A stretch of 64,000 nucleotides of DNA from Cryptomeria japonica (taxonomy: Eukaryota > Streptophyta > Pinopsida > Cupressales > Cupressaceae), in assembly GCF_030272615.1 (NCBI RefSeq), contig NC_081415.1, forward strand, positions 377,877,892 through 377,941,891, written 5' to 3'. The notes beneath the pieces are model-generated. The model searched no databases, was not told the DNA's origin, and saw only the letters and a list, made by a program, of their open reading frames with translations. Positions within the stretch are counted from its first letter, which is position 1; every line of letters starts with the position of its first letter. Position numbers and translations under genes: made by a program. Below, one piece after another: positions 11,101 through 21,955 of this stretch.

Positions 11101-12458
11101 AGGAGCTTTGTTACCATCAAAGGAAAAAACAACATTTTTGATTTCCAAGATCGAAGGAATGGAAGAAAGGGAGACATTCATCTGTTCATCAATGAGACAG
11201 GGAATATTTTGAAGGAAAGAAGATTGAGAATCAGCATCCAAACTGTGATCCCTCCTAAGAAGATCCGAAAAGTATCTTTTAGCTTCATTCCTTATTTCTT
11301 CCTCCTTGACCAGCTCCCCATTATCCACAATAAGTTTGGTTATCCTATTAGACACTTTATGCTTGATAGTCGACATATGAAAAAATCTTGTATTCCTATC
11401 TCCTTCCTTTAGCCAAATGCATCTTGATCTCTGCTTTCAGAAAGTTTCCTCTTTAGCAATGATTTCATGGTATTTTTTAAGAGTCTCATTTTCATCAGCA
11501 ATGGACACAGTACTGAAACCATCCTTCTGAATTTGGTCCTGTAGTTTTTAAGGTCATCTTGAACTTTACCTTTAGCCTCAAAGATATTCCCAAAACTGGA
11601 TTTATTCCAGAGTCTTATATTGTCCTTTACACTTTTAAGTTTCTTTATAACTCTGTACCTAGCAGTTCCCTCAACTTGGATACTCCACCATTTCTGAATA
11701 TTATGGGTGATATCTGGGTGATGAGTCCACATTTTTTCAAATCTAAAAGGAAAGTGTCTCCTTCTATTAATAGGGTCAGCAATGAAGGTGATAGGAAAAT
11801 GATCTGACCCAACCCGGATGTGGGCAGACAGAGAACAAAAATAATGTCTGTATCAATCATCTGAGATGAGAGTCCTGTCAAGGTGAACTTGGATAAGATC
11901 ATTGCTAGTTCTCCTATTAGTCCACGTGTAATTACAACCCTGTATCTCCACATCGTTGAGAACCTGAGTGTTAATAAAGTCCATTAGGGCCAGCGTACTT
12001 TCCAATTGAGAGGGGCTTCCTCCAAATTTTTCCTCCTCTCTCAAAGGAGTATTAAAATCTCCCATGACCAGCCAGCTAAATTTTTTGAAGCTATCCCTAA
12101 CTTCTATAAGTTTTTTCTAGAAGGAATTTCTAGCTTTCAAGGTATTGGGAGCATAAATTTTAGTGAGGACCCATGAAGTTCCATCTTTTAAATGCTCAAA
12201 TCTAATGCATGAGAAATTTTTTTCCTGAATAAGAACATGGCCTTTGACATTATTAAGGTTCCAAATGGTAGCTATGCTTGAACTACCACCACTGATATTA
12301 CCATTTTTGAAAAACTTCAAAGATTCAACTTTTTCTCTACTCATTTTGGTCTCTTGACTAAGAAAAACATCAGGTTTACTATCCCTTATCATATTCCTAA
12401 TGATATCATGTTTATGAGGATTATTAAGTCCCCTAATATTCCAAGAGATAACCTTCAT
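8184..12458 (-). pseudogene. LINE ORF2 polyprotein: endonuclease, reverse transcriptase, RNase H (decayed)
   Basis: The start MKVISWNIRGLNNP at 12458 and VMGDFNTPL and SDHFPITF further on mark the APE-type endonuclease. Reverse transcriptase motifs follow: NKAPGPEGFP, FIALIPK, NGFVPGRQI, LKLDLSKAYDRVDW, GLRQGIP and FVDDTII (about 9809-11376). A zinc-finger-type RVT region follows, then a complete RNase H at 8184-8700. The RNase H acidic residues are present: VNFDGA, KVEAMA, EGDSNN, GSADWAA. Two Trp codons became stops (TAG 12117-12119, TGA 11853-11855), there are frameshifts near 11410 and 10450-10500, and a 97-bp tandem duplication near 9840 breaks frame. It is inactive, although the RNase H segment (8184-8945) is open. 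Confidence 0.9.
9743..9932. repeat. 97-bp tandem duplication in LINE ORF2
   Basis: The block starting CTCCAGACTTGCTTGGACA at 9743 is repeated at 9840 with few differences. 97 is not a multiple of three, so the duplication shifts the ORF2 frame between the reverse transcriptase and the zinc-finger region. Confidence 0.9.
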
Positions 12459-12559
12459 AGTTACTTACTGATTCCTAACTCCTTAAGAGTCTCCTGGGTC
12501 CCATCTGCAATGTTCTTACTGGCCTCATTGTCTCAACTTTATGGTTAGAGGGTCGACTT

Positions 12560-13806
12560 GGGGAAGAGGAGATATACCCAACATCAACTTGAGCTATTCT
12601 GTTGGATTTCCTTAGTTGAGAAGCCGAGGGAGTGGTTCCTTTCTTATTCTTGTATTTTGGTATTTTCCAGTCAGCTTCTTTCTCTAGAGCCGCTTCCGGG
12701 TTACTGAGGATTCTGGAAATTTCATCTTCATTACCCCAGTTAGGGATTCTGGAACCATTTAAATCACTGTTTACAGTTTTTGAATTTTGGTCTGAATCCT
12801 AAAGGTTCATACCCAATATTGCACATTTTTGGGCTTCTTGCATTTCATAAATTGTCATGAGCGGTGAAGAGTCAGTCTTTTCTTCTTGGGAGCCAGGGAT
12901 CTCCCCTTCCTCAGGTTGATCCTCTATCTTTTTTGTTTCGGCATATCTGCATCATGGGCTATCCCTACACAAAACCTAGCATGAGTGAGTCTCCTTTTTG
13001 AAGCTGTGACTGGGTCTATAGAGAGGAGTTCACCAAGGGAGCTTGCAATTCCTGAGAAGATGCTTTCTGCCCAATATTCAAGAGGCAAACCTGGTAACTT
13101 CATCCATACTGGGACTTGTGCCAAAAGAGAGTCGTTCATGTTCAGATTCGGGTGCCATTTTCGAAGAACCAAAGCTGTCTTTCCTACCATCTAGGGACTT
13201 CCACAAAGTATCCTTAATTTATCTTCACTAAAGGCCTTTAGGCATAGCCGAGATTTCAACACTAGCCTTCAGAGCCCATTTTCGTATGACATAAGTCCTA
13301 GCAACTTCGATGTTTGGACGCGAACCCATAGATTTGCCTACCAGGGAGTTCGACATACTGTTTATATTATGATCCAAAACCAGATCAGGAATAGAGATAG
13401 CGAACTTTCCATTGGAAGGATCAGAAATATTCTTGATAGGAGGTAAAGAGGATTTACCAGATGGTTTTGTTCCAAAAAGGGATGACCATTTTCTATGTTC
13501 TTTTCCGATCTCCAAGGTCTCTTCACGTGGGCTGGGCCCCCCACTGTACCCCTCCCCCCAAAACCCGAAACCCTCTTTCTTCTCTGGCAGAGTACCGCTA
13601 GTCTGTGGAATGTCAACAACCTTCAGAATGTCCGGAGGCTTGTCCTTCTCTCCCATGGGGCCAGCTCCTTCGTTCTGGCCGCTCCCACCATTGGAACCAG
13701 AGTTCCCGCCTTGCAGAGAATTTGAATTTTGAATTCTCCCATTGCCGCTTCCTACTCCTCCCACAGGTAGTTGAGTATGGACAATAGTTGATAAATGGTG
13801 AGCTTG
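12560..13806 (-). pseudogene. LINE ORF1, DUF4283/gag-like nucleic-acid-binding protein (decayed)
   Basis: Reading leftwards, a Gly/Ser/Asn-rich N-terminal part and FAISIPDLVLDHN lead to the DUF4283-type core. The core contains MVGKTALVLRKWHPNLNM, VPVWMKLPGLPLEYW and RLTHARFCVGI (about 12940-13190). This protein family packages plant L1 RNA. The frame is shifted between 13228 and 13200, and a Trp codon has become TAG at 13191-13193, inside what is usually GPWMVG. The C-terminal part (12560-12920) is a charged, low-complexity tail. The first ATG in frame (13833) lies outside the LINE, beyond the target duplication, so the native start is missing. Confidence 0.75.
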
Positions 13807-15961
13807 TAGATAGGATATAATGTTAATAGTCATTAAGTCGAGAATTAGGGTCTCGATGCATTGAGAAATCCAATGTGCTTATTGCTTTATCGTTCTAACT
13901 TCGCATTTTGGTAATCATGAACTTGATTGATACTTTGGATGCTGAGAAGAGGGCATTGTTGAGTGGATGATATCATTGTCAAAGGAAGAGATCACAATGA
14001 TAGAACAAAGAATGCACATGTAGAGGAATGGAATGATGGATATATGGCTAAGTGTCAAGATAACCCTGAAAGCTGATATGAAGAAATTAAAGAGAAACAA
14101 CCAAAATCTGGCTTAGTCTGGAAAAATTAATCCCCAAGGGTGAAAATGCGCTCCATAGCAAGGAATATAGTGTTTGGATGAATTTTGATGGTTTGTGGTA
14201 AGTTTGGAAGCAAGCATTGTTTGTTTTTAGGGTGTTTGTCCTGGAGACTTGGAAGGGAAGTCCGTAATCTTGAGCATAGTGAAATTTGGCAAGTATAGAA
14301 AAGAAAATCCTCGAAAGGGCCTACTAGTGAAGTTTGATTGTTTTTCATGAACTTACTATTTTTAGTAAGTTTCACTGTGGCCTTGATAGGCCTAATTTTG
14401 AGTTTGAACAAACTCACTATTTCTAGTAGTGTCTATTTTTAGTAAGTTTCACTGTGTCCTCATTTGCCCTAATTTTGAGTTTGGAAGAACTTACTATTTT
14501 TAATAAGTCTATTTTTGGAAAGTCTATCCTTGGCAACATGTGAGCACTGACTGTAGGAAGAACCAAGGCATCCAGTTCCAAATCCGAAAAGATTAATAAA
14601 ACAGGCAGATGATCGAATTTTGGCTATGTTCGGAAATCCTCCTTCAAGATCCATATGCATCAATGAACTTTCCTTGGGCACAAATCCCAAGAGGAGGAGA
14701 AATCATCTTCAACTCAAAAATCCTCCTCCGAGTCCTATGTGCACCATTAAGGTCTCCTTGGGCACAAAACCCAAGGCAAGGAGGATTCATCCTTTTGCTT
14801 AAAATTCCTCCTATAGACCCCATATGTGCCCGAGCACTCTTAGGACATGGAAACTTTGAAAATTTCACCGAGTGTTGGAGAATTCCTTCCCCAAGCTTTA
14901 GTTGTGCCCATCCTCAAGAAGGGAAGAAACGACAAGTTTTCTAAGTATGGGAGAACTCCTTCCTCCTCCAAGTGCACTCAAGCATTCATGCAGGCATGGA
15001 AATGATGAAATTTGGCTAAGACATTGAAAATTCCTTCTATCCCTCTAGAATGCACCCAACTTCATGAAGACATGGAATAGTAGAAATTTGACTAAGTATG
15101 AAAAAACTTCTTCTCCATGGCTCAAATGCACTCAAGAACTCAGTAATATGAGGCAGAATTTGGTTGTGTGAAAAAAAATCCTAGACCCCCTCTTAAATGT
15201 GCCCATGGATGAGAAGTGTGTGGAGACATTAAATTGAAGTTCCTAAGGAGGTATTTTGATAAAACATGGCATTCTTGACAAGTCAGAAAATGATAAACAT
15301 CAAGGATTCATCTATCCAATCGAAAGAAAACATTAGGACGTTAGGAGGCATGGATGTCCAATATGAGCAGATCTAGTTTATGACACCAAGTTCAACTAGA
15401 AATCTAGTTTCAGGAATTTCGTGGAGGGAGAATTCCAATTGTAGACATTCAAGGAAGACATTCAAAGTTCCTGAGCTCCTGTTCAAGTATTAAAGACATC
15501 AAGAATGTCATATTCGTCGATAAGGAAAGATATTCAAAGAAGGTGAATTCCCAAGCAAGTACATGGAAGGAAGAAAATAATCAAAGATAATTTTAGAAGA
15601 GTTGATCAAAATTAGATATCAGGTCCACATGGTGTCCGACATACTGAGGTGGCACTTGTCACCTTCTCTGGCCAATCAAATGTCTCCCAACTATCATGAC
15701 CTGATTCATTGCGTTTTTTTGCCAAGAAAGGGATAATGGGTGCCCTTTTTTGGGCGATGAGCTATTAAATGCTTAGTGGGCATGCTATTTTAAGTGATGG
15801 GCTATTAAATGCATAGTGGGCATAATGCTTCATTAATGATTGAGACCCACTACCTAGCACCACATAGGTCATTTTTGGGTCAAACCCTAATCAGGGTTCC
15901 ATCTTATAATCTTTGCCCTTGATTTCAAATCAATCTTGGCTGTTCAATTGTGGGAGGAGCT

Positions 15962-15969
15962 CTATAAAA
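15962..15969 (+). promoter_or_regulatory. TATA box of the 5' LTR
   Basis: CTATAAAAGGCC is conserved at the same place in the 3' LTR (28023-28030). Related CTATATAAGGC and CTATATAAGCCC boxes occur in the two giant LTRs, each about 0.75-1.1 kb from the LTR end. This marks the likely U3/R boundary. Confidence 0.65.
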
Positions 15970-16284
15970 GGCCTTGCCTTCTCATTTGTAATTCATAGCT
16001 AGCTCATTAGAAGTAGAGAACTCTTGCTCCTTAGAATAGAAGTAGAGCAGGAGGAGGAGAAGACATTGTTGCATATGACTTGGAGAAATAAAACTTGATT
16101 ACATTGAAGTTATGGTGGATTCTTGTATATTTCAACTTGATGCATGGTATTCCTTCAATTTCTCAAATTGTTATAAGCGCATTGATGTTAATGGAAAATG
16201 TGACAATGTTTGATGAGTTTTAATGGTTCATACTTTTTGGGTTTAGATGATTTCAATTTGTTGTGTAAAGTTAGAGTGAGCACC

Positions 16285-16740
16285 TTTTTTATATGGATGC
16301 TTAACTTCGATCATTGAATGTACATTGTTCGTTATGATATGAAAATCCTTTGCATAACCCTTGGAAGATTGCACCGAAACTGTGGAGTTGTTCCTGAGCT
16401 TGGCGAAGTAGAAGTTGGTTTATGTGGACTTCATCCCTTGGAGCACTATTCATTGATATCATTGTCCTTAGGATTAGAATTAGGTTTCTCTAACCTTTTC
16501 CCTGAGCCCCTTTTTTATATGGATGCTTAACTTCGATCATTGATTGTACATTGTTCATCATGATGGTGTTCATTATGATATGAAAATCCTTTGCATAACC
16601 CTTGGAAGATTGCACTGGTCTTGTGGAGTTGTTGCTGAGCTTGGCGAAGCAGAAGTTGGTTTATGTGTACTTCATTCCTTGGAGCACTATTCATTGATAT
16701 CATTGTCCTTAGGATTAGAATTAGGTTTCTCTAACCTTTT
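16285..16740. repeat. 226-bp tandem duplication in the 5' LTR
   Basis: TTTTTTATATGGATGCTTAA begins at 16285 and again at 16511, and the following ~225 bases repeat with minor changes. The 3' LTR has one copy only (from about 28340), so the duplication arose after insertion or in one lineage. Confidence 0.85.
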
Positions 16741-17053
16741 CCCCTTTAATTTTAGTTCATTTCAGTTGTGTTTGTTTGAAGAAGCATGACGAGATTGCAA
16801 TATCCGATGAAGAAGTTCCAGCTAGCATTACAGAAGCAGTGAAGAACGATTCAAATGTAAGTCCCTTTGTGTTACTAGAATATCATGACCATTGAGCTTA
16901 TCCATACGTCAGGTTCTGATAGAGAAGAACCTTGGAGTCACTCACCTGTATGATCTTTTGCAATCTTAGCATACACAGGATTTTGGTCAAGAAAGGATAA
17001 GATACCTTGGTATTTTATTTTGTCTTGGTGTGGTCATAAAACACCTGTCAACA

Positions 17054-19768
17054 GAATTGGAGCTAGGTGGGCTTGAACATCAAATCGTTCATTTTCACAA
17101 GTGAAGAACTAGTATGAACTTTCAAGTGTCAAATTTGAGATATGTTAGATCTTTCATATATCAAAAAATCCCCAAAAAGTGAAAAAAATCCAAAATCCAG
17201 AAAAAAACAGAAAACATGAAAATCAGAAAGTATTTCTAATGGATGGCGACTGTTTCATATTTCTTGCTGTCAAGATAGTCTCCTTGTGGACATCGCTTAG
17301 ATTTAGGAAGATTTGAATGCACAATTGCACCCCAGGCATTTGTCTCAATTTGCCTTACCAGGGAGGTGTCGTATTCATGAAACCACCAAGCATGAAGAGA
17401 TGAATTGCTTGACATTCTTGTCAAGGATATAATTAGTTCTATAAGGAAAAATCTTCTTTTGGGATGTTCCAAGACCAAAATTATGCATAAAGCCTGACGA
17501 GGAGGTTAGTGGAAATGATCCTTTCGCAAGATTCAAGTTGAGGATCTAGAGTCAAATTGAGATTGGTAAAATCCAACTTGAAGGCGTGTTGCTTTCTCAT
17601 TGGTGCCAAATTCACAATGCACCACATTCGGAATTCACTTGTCCTATATGTGAAGAGGCCATCAACCAAGCTAGATGTTAGTTTGGGTTACCTAAATTAC
17701 CAAGGGAATACATTTGGATCCAGTACCTTGAATATACGAGTCCACCATCGAAAGAACAAGGCATTGCAACACTTGATAAGGAAGAACATGGATTACAAGA
17801 AGATAGCACTAGTAGATTAGGCATTCAAGTGGAAGAAGATTGTTCATGCATAACACTAGTGGAAGAAGCTGTTGGAGGGAAGATCAAGGAAGCAATAAAA
17901 GGTATCCGGGCAAGAAGGAAAGCCCAAAATGATAGTCAACATATGAAGTCATTTGAGCATGAAGAATTGCAAGTTGCTGGAAATCATCAAGAATTCGAAG
18001 TGGAAAACATAGCTCATGAAGGAAGTGGTTGCAAGGATTGCCAAGATCTGTAAATCAAGGAAGAAAGGAATGATTCATTAACGAAAAAGGAAGAAAATGA
18101 TTACAACTCATTGCAAGAAGGAATAGTCCTTGATTAAGAAGTTCATTCATGCATGCTCAAGATGGAAGAAATGATAAGCAACCTAAGGCAAGAAGGATTA
18201 TTTGATGATCAATGGGTCACTAAGATGGAAGCAGAGTACGAAGAGCAATTTGGGTTGGTGCTCAACCAACTGATAAGTGATATTGAATAGGACGAAATGC
18301 TGATTGATAAGCAAGTTACCACATTGGAAGAAGAATATGATGAGCAATTTGGGTTGGGGCTAGACCCGCAACTAAAGATTTGAAAGGAGCTAGTGGTTGA
18401 AATGCTTCATGTTTTTGAGTTTCCATTAGATTTCGCCACCATGTGCCTACTAAGGATTGGAATTCTGAAATGCATGTGTCGTATGCAAGTGGGAAGACAC
18501 ATCACCAACTTCAACCTCTTGATGAAATAGTGGATGACACAGAAGAATTCCTGCCCACACACACGAACCACCAGGTTGTCTCTATCCTTGCTCTTGAGTT
18601 TGAAAACTATGAATTTGATTATGGAAATTTAGGAAAAACAACTTGATTATGAATAAGTCATGGTTCAGATGAGTTGCCCCAGTTGCTAATCTTTCCTAAA
18701 GTTTTGCTTGAGTTTGAGATTTGTATTATGAAACAATACTTTTCCGAGTTTAAAGATGAATTTGCAAGGCTTCAAACCATGCCTGATGTCATGTTGCTCC
18801 TGGACATCTTGAGAAATCATGTTAGGAGTTGTATATATTTAGGTCTTGTGAGTATTGTTCGTTTGAAATTTTCGTTTTTGTTAGAGTAGGTTTCCTTTCT
18901 GCTTGCTTCGAGTCGTTTGACTCGAGTTGTCATTTAGTTGAGGTTTTCTTTGGGCGATCCCATGTGTGGGAAAGGCGTCGTTATCTTAAGCCTGCACAAG
19001 TGTCCGTACTTAGTTATTGTCAGCTCATTTCTTGGATAACTATTTATGAAGTGCTTTGGAGTTAGTGGTTGTTCTTTTTTGGTTTTATCATTTGGTTAGG
19101 ACTTGTACTTAACTCGGAGGGGAATTAGTTGTTGTGTCTTGACACCAATATCTTGTGATTACTATGTTTTTACATGCTTAATCAATTGCTCTAAGATATT
19201 GAGGTTTCCTTAGGAGAAGTCTTGGCTAGTGAATTTTTTTAAATATTTTGCTTTAGTGCCAATGCGATTCTCAAACCCATTGTGAGCTTCATTGCTTACG
19301 AGCCAATTGTGGAATGGACGGAGAAAAAAGAAAAGTAATATCAAAAGAAATGAAAGAAACAGAGCAAAGAGAAATGAAAAGAAATATCAAAGTCATTGAT
19401 TTTGGGAATTTACGAATATCTCCACTTGGGCTATGGATGCTCGGGTGGCAGTGGAGCAATGTTCGTGGGAGTTACATCGATAACCTTGTTGGGCTATGGA
19501 TGCTTGATTGGCAGTGAGGCAATGTCCAAGATGCTTTTGGAGTTAAGATACATAGCTTGCCATGGGGGATTTTGAGGGTCTTAATGATCTTATGAGCTCG
19601 AACAAATTCAATTGCACACACTTGGGTAATCCGAGATTCGGTAACTTGATCCAATCTGAGATAATGCTCCCTTTTTGAGTGTGTTTTCTAACTATTTGAT
19701 AGGTTGGATGGAATTTCCCAAAGATTTTGAGTGTGGATTAGGTTTTTATCTTTGAAATTGGCGCTAGA
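17054..19768 (+). other. Internal region of the LARD-like element, no gag-pol
   Basis: This 2.7-kb region between the LTRs contains only short, stop-broken frames. A Glu/Lys-rich stretch (17820-18400) contains a repeated EYxEQFGLxL motif. The primer-binding region just after the LTR reads ATTGG-AGCTAGGT. This looks like the usual TTGGTATCAGAGC site with its middle bases deleted. A ~63-bp direct repeat (GGGCTATGGATGCT) occurs at about 19429 and 19492. I find no reverse transcriptase, integrase or zinc knuckle. Confidence 0.6.
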
Positions 19769-21955
19769 TGTTGTGACGTTTTCATATGTTGCCCCATTGC
19801 AAATGGGGACTCCCTCTTTTTGCTGAATAAACCAAGTGCTTTGTAGTCTGTGTCGTTCCCTGACCCTAAGGAATGTTGTAAGGTCTTGTCGGTTTGGATT
19901 TTGATCTTTGAAAGTAATGAAATGACCAATTAGGGAATGGATTCTTAAGGAATATATGACCTAGACAGGATATAGTCTTAATATTGTCATCAAGTCGAGA
20001 ATTAGGGTCCTAATGCATTGTGCTTATTGCTTTGTCCTTCGAACTTTACATTTTGCTAACTATGAAGTTGATTGATACTTGTACGTCACAACGTTCCCTT
20101 GTCTTTTTTCAGGTACATTATGTGAAACAAGACTTTGAATGTTGAGAAGAGGACATTGTTGAGTGGATGATATCATCGTCCAAGGAAGAGATTGCAATGA
20201 TAGAACAAAGAATGCATAGGTAGAGGAATGGAATGATGGATATAAAGAAATGAAAGAGAAACAACCAAAACTTGGCGAAGTCTAGAAAAACTCCTTTTCA
20301 AAGGTGAAAATGCGCTCCACATCACGGAAGTGTTTGGATGAATTTTGATGGTTTGTGCTAAGTTTGGAAGGCATTGTCTATTTTAAGGGTTTCTGTCCAG
20401 CAAACTTGGAAAGGAAGTCCGTAACCTTGAGTATAGTGAAATTTGGCTAAGTATAGAAAAGAAAATCCTCCAAAGGGCCTGCTAGTGAAGTTTGATTGTT
20501 TTTTTTTTAACTTACTATTTTCAGTAAGTTTCACTATGGCCCTGATTGGCCTAATTTTGAGTTTGAACAAACTTACTATTTTTAGTAAGTTTAAGTATGT
20601 CCTTGTTTGCCCTAAGTTTGAGTTTCGAAGAACTTACTATTTTTAGTAATTCTATTTTTGGAAAGCCTATCCTTGGCAACAGGTGAGTATTGACCACAGG
20701 AAGAACCAAGGTATCCAGTTCCAAATCCGGAACGATGAATAAAACAGGCAGATGATTGAAGTTTGGCTAAGTTTGGAAATCCTCCTTCAGGATCCTAACA
20801 CATCAATGAACTTTCCTTGGGTGCAAATCCCTAGAGTAAGAGGAATCATCCTCAACTCAAAAATCCTCCTCTAGGCCCTATGTGCACCAAGGTGGTCTCC
20901 TTGGGTGTAAAACCCAAGGCAAGGAGAATTCATCCTTTTGCTTAAAATTCATCTTGCAGGCCCCATATGCACCCAAGCACTCTCGGGACGTGGAAACTCA
21001 GAAAATTTTACCGAGTGTTGGAGAATTCCTTCCTGTTGGTGTGTGTTTTATGACACACCAAACACAAAATAAAGATTCCCAAAAGACACTCTATCCTCTC
21101 TTGAATAAAATCACCATGTATGCTAAGATTGCAAAGAAGATCATATGACGATTCCAAGGTTTAGATTGCGAACTAGCAGCTTTAATGTTAGCTCTTTTGG
21201 TGATGTATGCTAGTAATCCAAGAGGGACTTGTGAATTTCAATTACAATGAAAATTTTCTGCTTTGTTTTTGGGATTTTCTCAATTTAGACTTCTAAAAAA
21301 AAAGGAAAAAAGGAAAGGATTTAGAAATTCTATACTACTACTAAGAATTTAAGAGACGATAAAGATTAGGTGAAACCAATAACCACACCTTGCTTCGCCA
21401 CACTAAGGACAACTACACAAAGTAGGTGCAATCATGAAGGGTTGTGCTAAAGTTTTTCATACTGTGAATAATACCATCAAGTGAGCAATATTTATCCAAA
21501 GTAGAAGTTAAAGCATCCATGAAATAAGGTCAGACCAACTTTACACAATGAACAAAAATCATTTGTTCAAAAAAAGTATGAGCAACAATTTCACAAATCT
21601 ATACTATCAAATCTTCCATTCATCTAACAAATTTGTAAAGCAAATACTAAGTTGGAGAAAGTATGTAACCACGCAACCATGTGATAACAATAAGGATTCA
21701 AGGCAAATGCAAATGAACTTTTATTATCAAAATAGCTCTTAGGAACAATCTCATAAATCTCTCCACACAATAAAATGAGAGAAGAGGGGCTTATATAGAG
21801 TTTGTGAAAACAAACGAAAGGCCCAGATCAAACAAAGATCAATGACCGAGATTAAAACACATACACCTTGAATACGGTTTCCAATAGTTATCTAATAAGA
21901 ACAAATAAAGTAAAGACAAGAGGCACAAGAAGCTTTCTTCTAGAAGGATGCATCC

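Larger units (their letters stand above)
6129..13806 (-). mobile_element. L1-type LINE with three ORFs, 18-bp target duplication
   Basis: This 7,678-bp insert on the minus strand is flanked by exact copies of TAGATAGGATATAATGTT (6111-6128 and 13807-13824). It carries ORF1 (DUF4283 type), ORF2 (endonuclease, reverse transcriptase, RNase H) and a third long ORF next to the 3' end. The 3' end (left side) has no poly(A), only a TTAATTAA-like tail. The 5' end has no obvious leader and ORF1 lacks its own start, so slight 5' truncation is likely. The duplications enclose ORF3, so ORF3 belongs to the mobilised unit. The host LTR copy at 5460-5714 shows the empty site. Confidence 0.85.
5916..17053 (+). 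repeat. 5' LTR of the full-length element, interrupted by a LINE at 6129-13824
   Basis: The net LTR is 5916-6128 plus 13825-17053. It has the terminal TG...CA form, a palindrome CCCCATTGCAAATGGGG 23 bases from the start (5939-5955), a TATA box near 15962 and a GTAAGT near its 3' end. The homologous 3' LTR aligns through most of its length, for example AAGTCGAGAATTAGGGTC at 13834 and 19994. Confidence 0.8.

Noticed and set aside
10951-11412. Plus-strand open frame of 153 codons opposite the LINE reverse transcriptase
   Set aside because: It is a mirror of the reverse transcriptase coding strand, with no independent support.
13807-13833. ATG at 13831-13833 as the start of LINE ORF1
   Set aside because: It lies beyond the LINE, outside the target duplication. 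The reading frame runs through the duplication by chance.
17236-18646. Short open frames in the LARD internal region as genuine genes
   Set aside because: They are on both strands, broken, with no family match. Described only as degenerate internal sequence.
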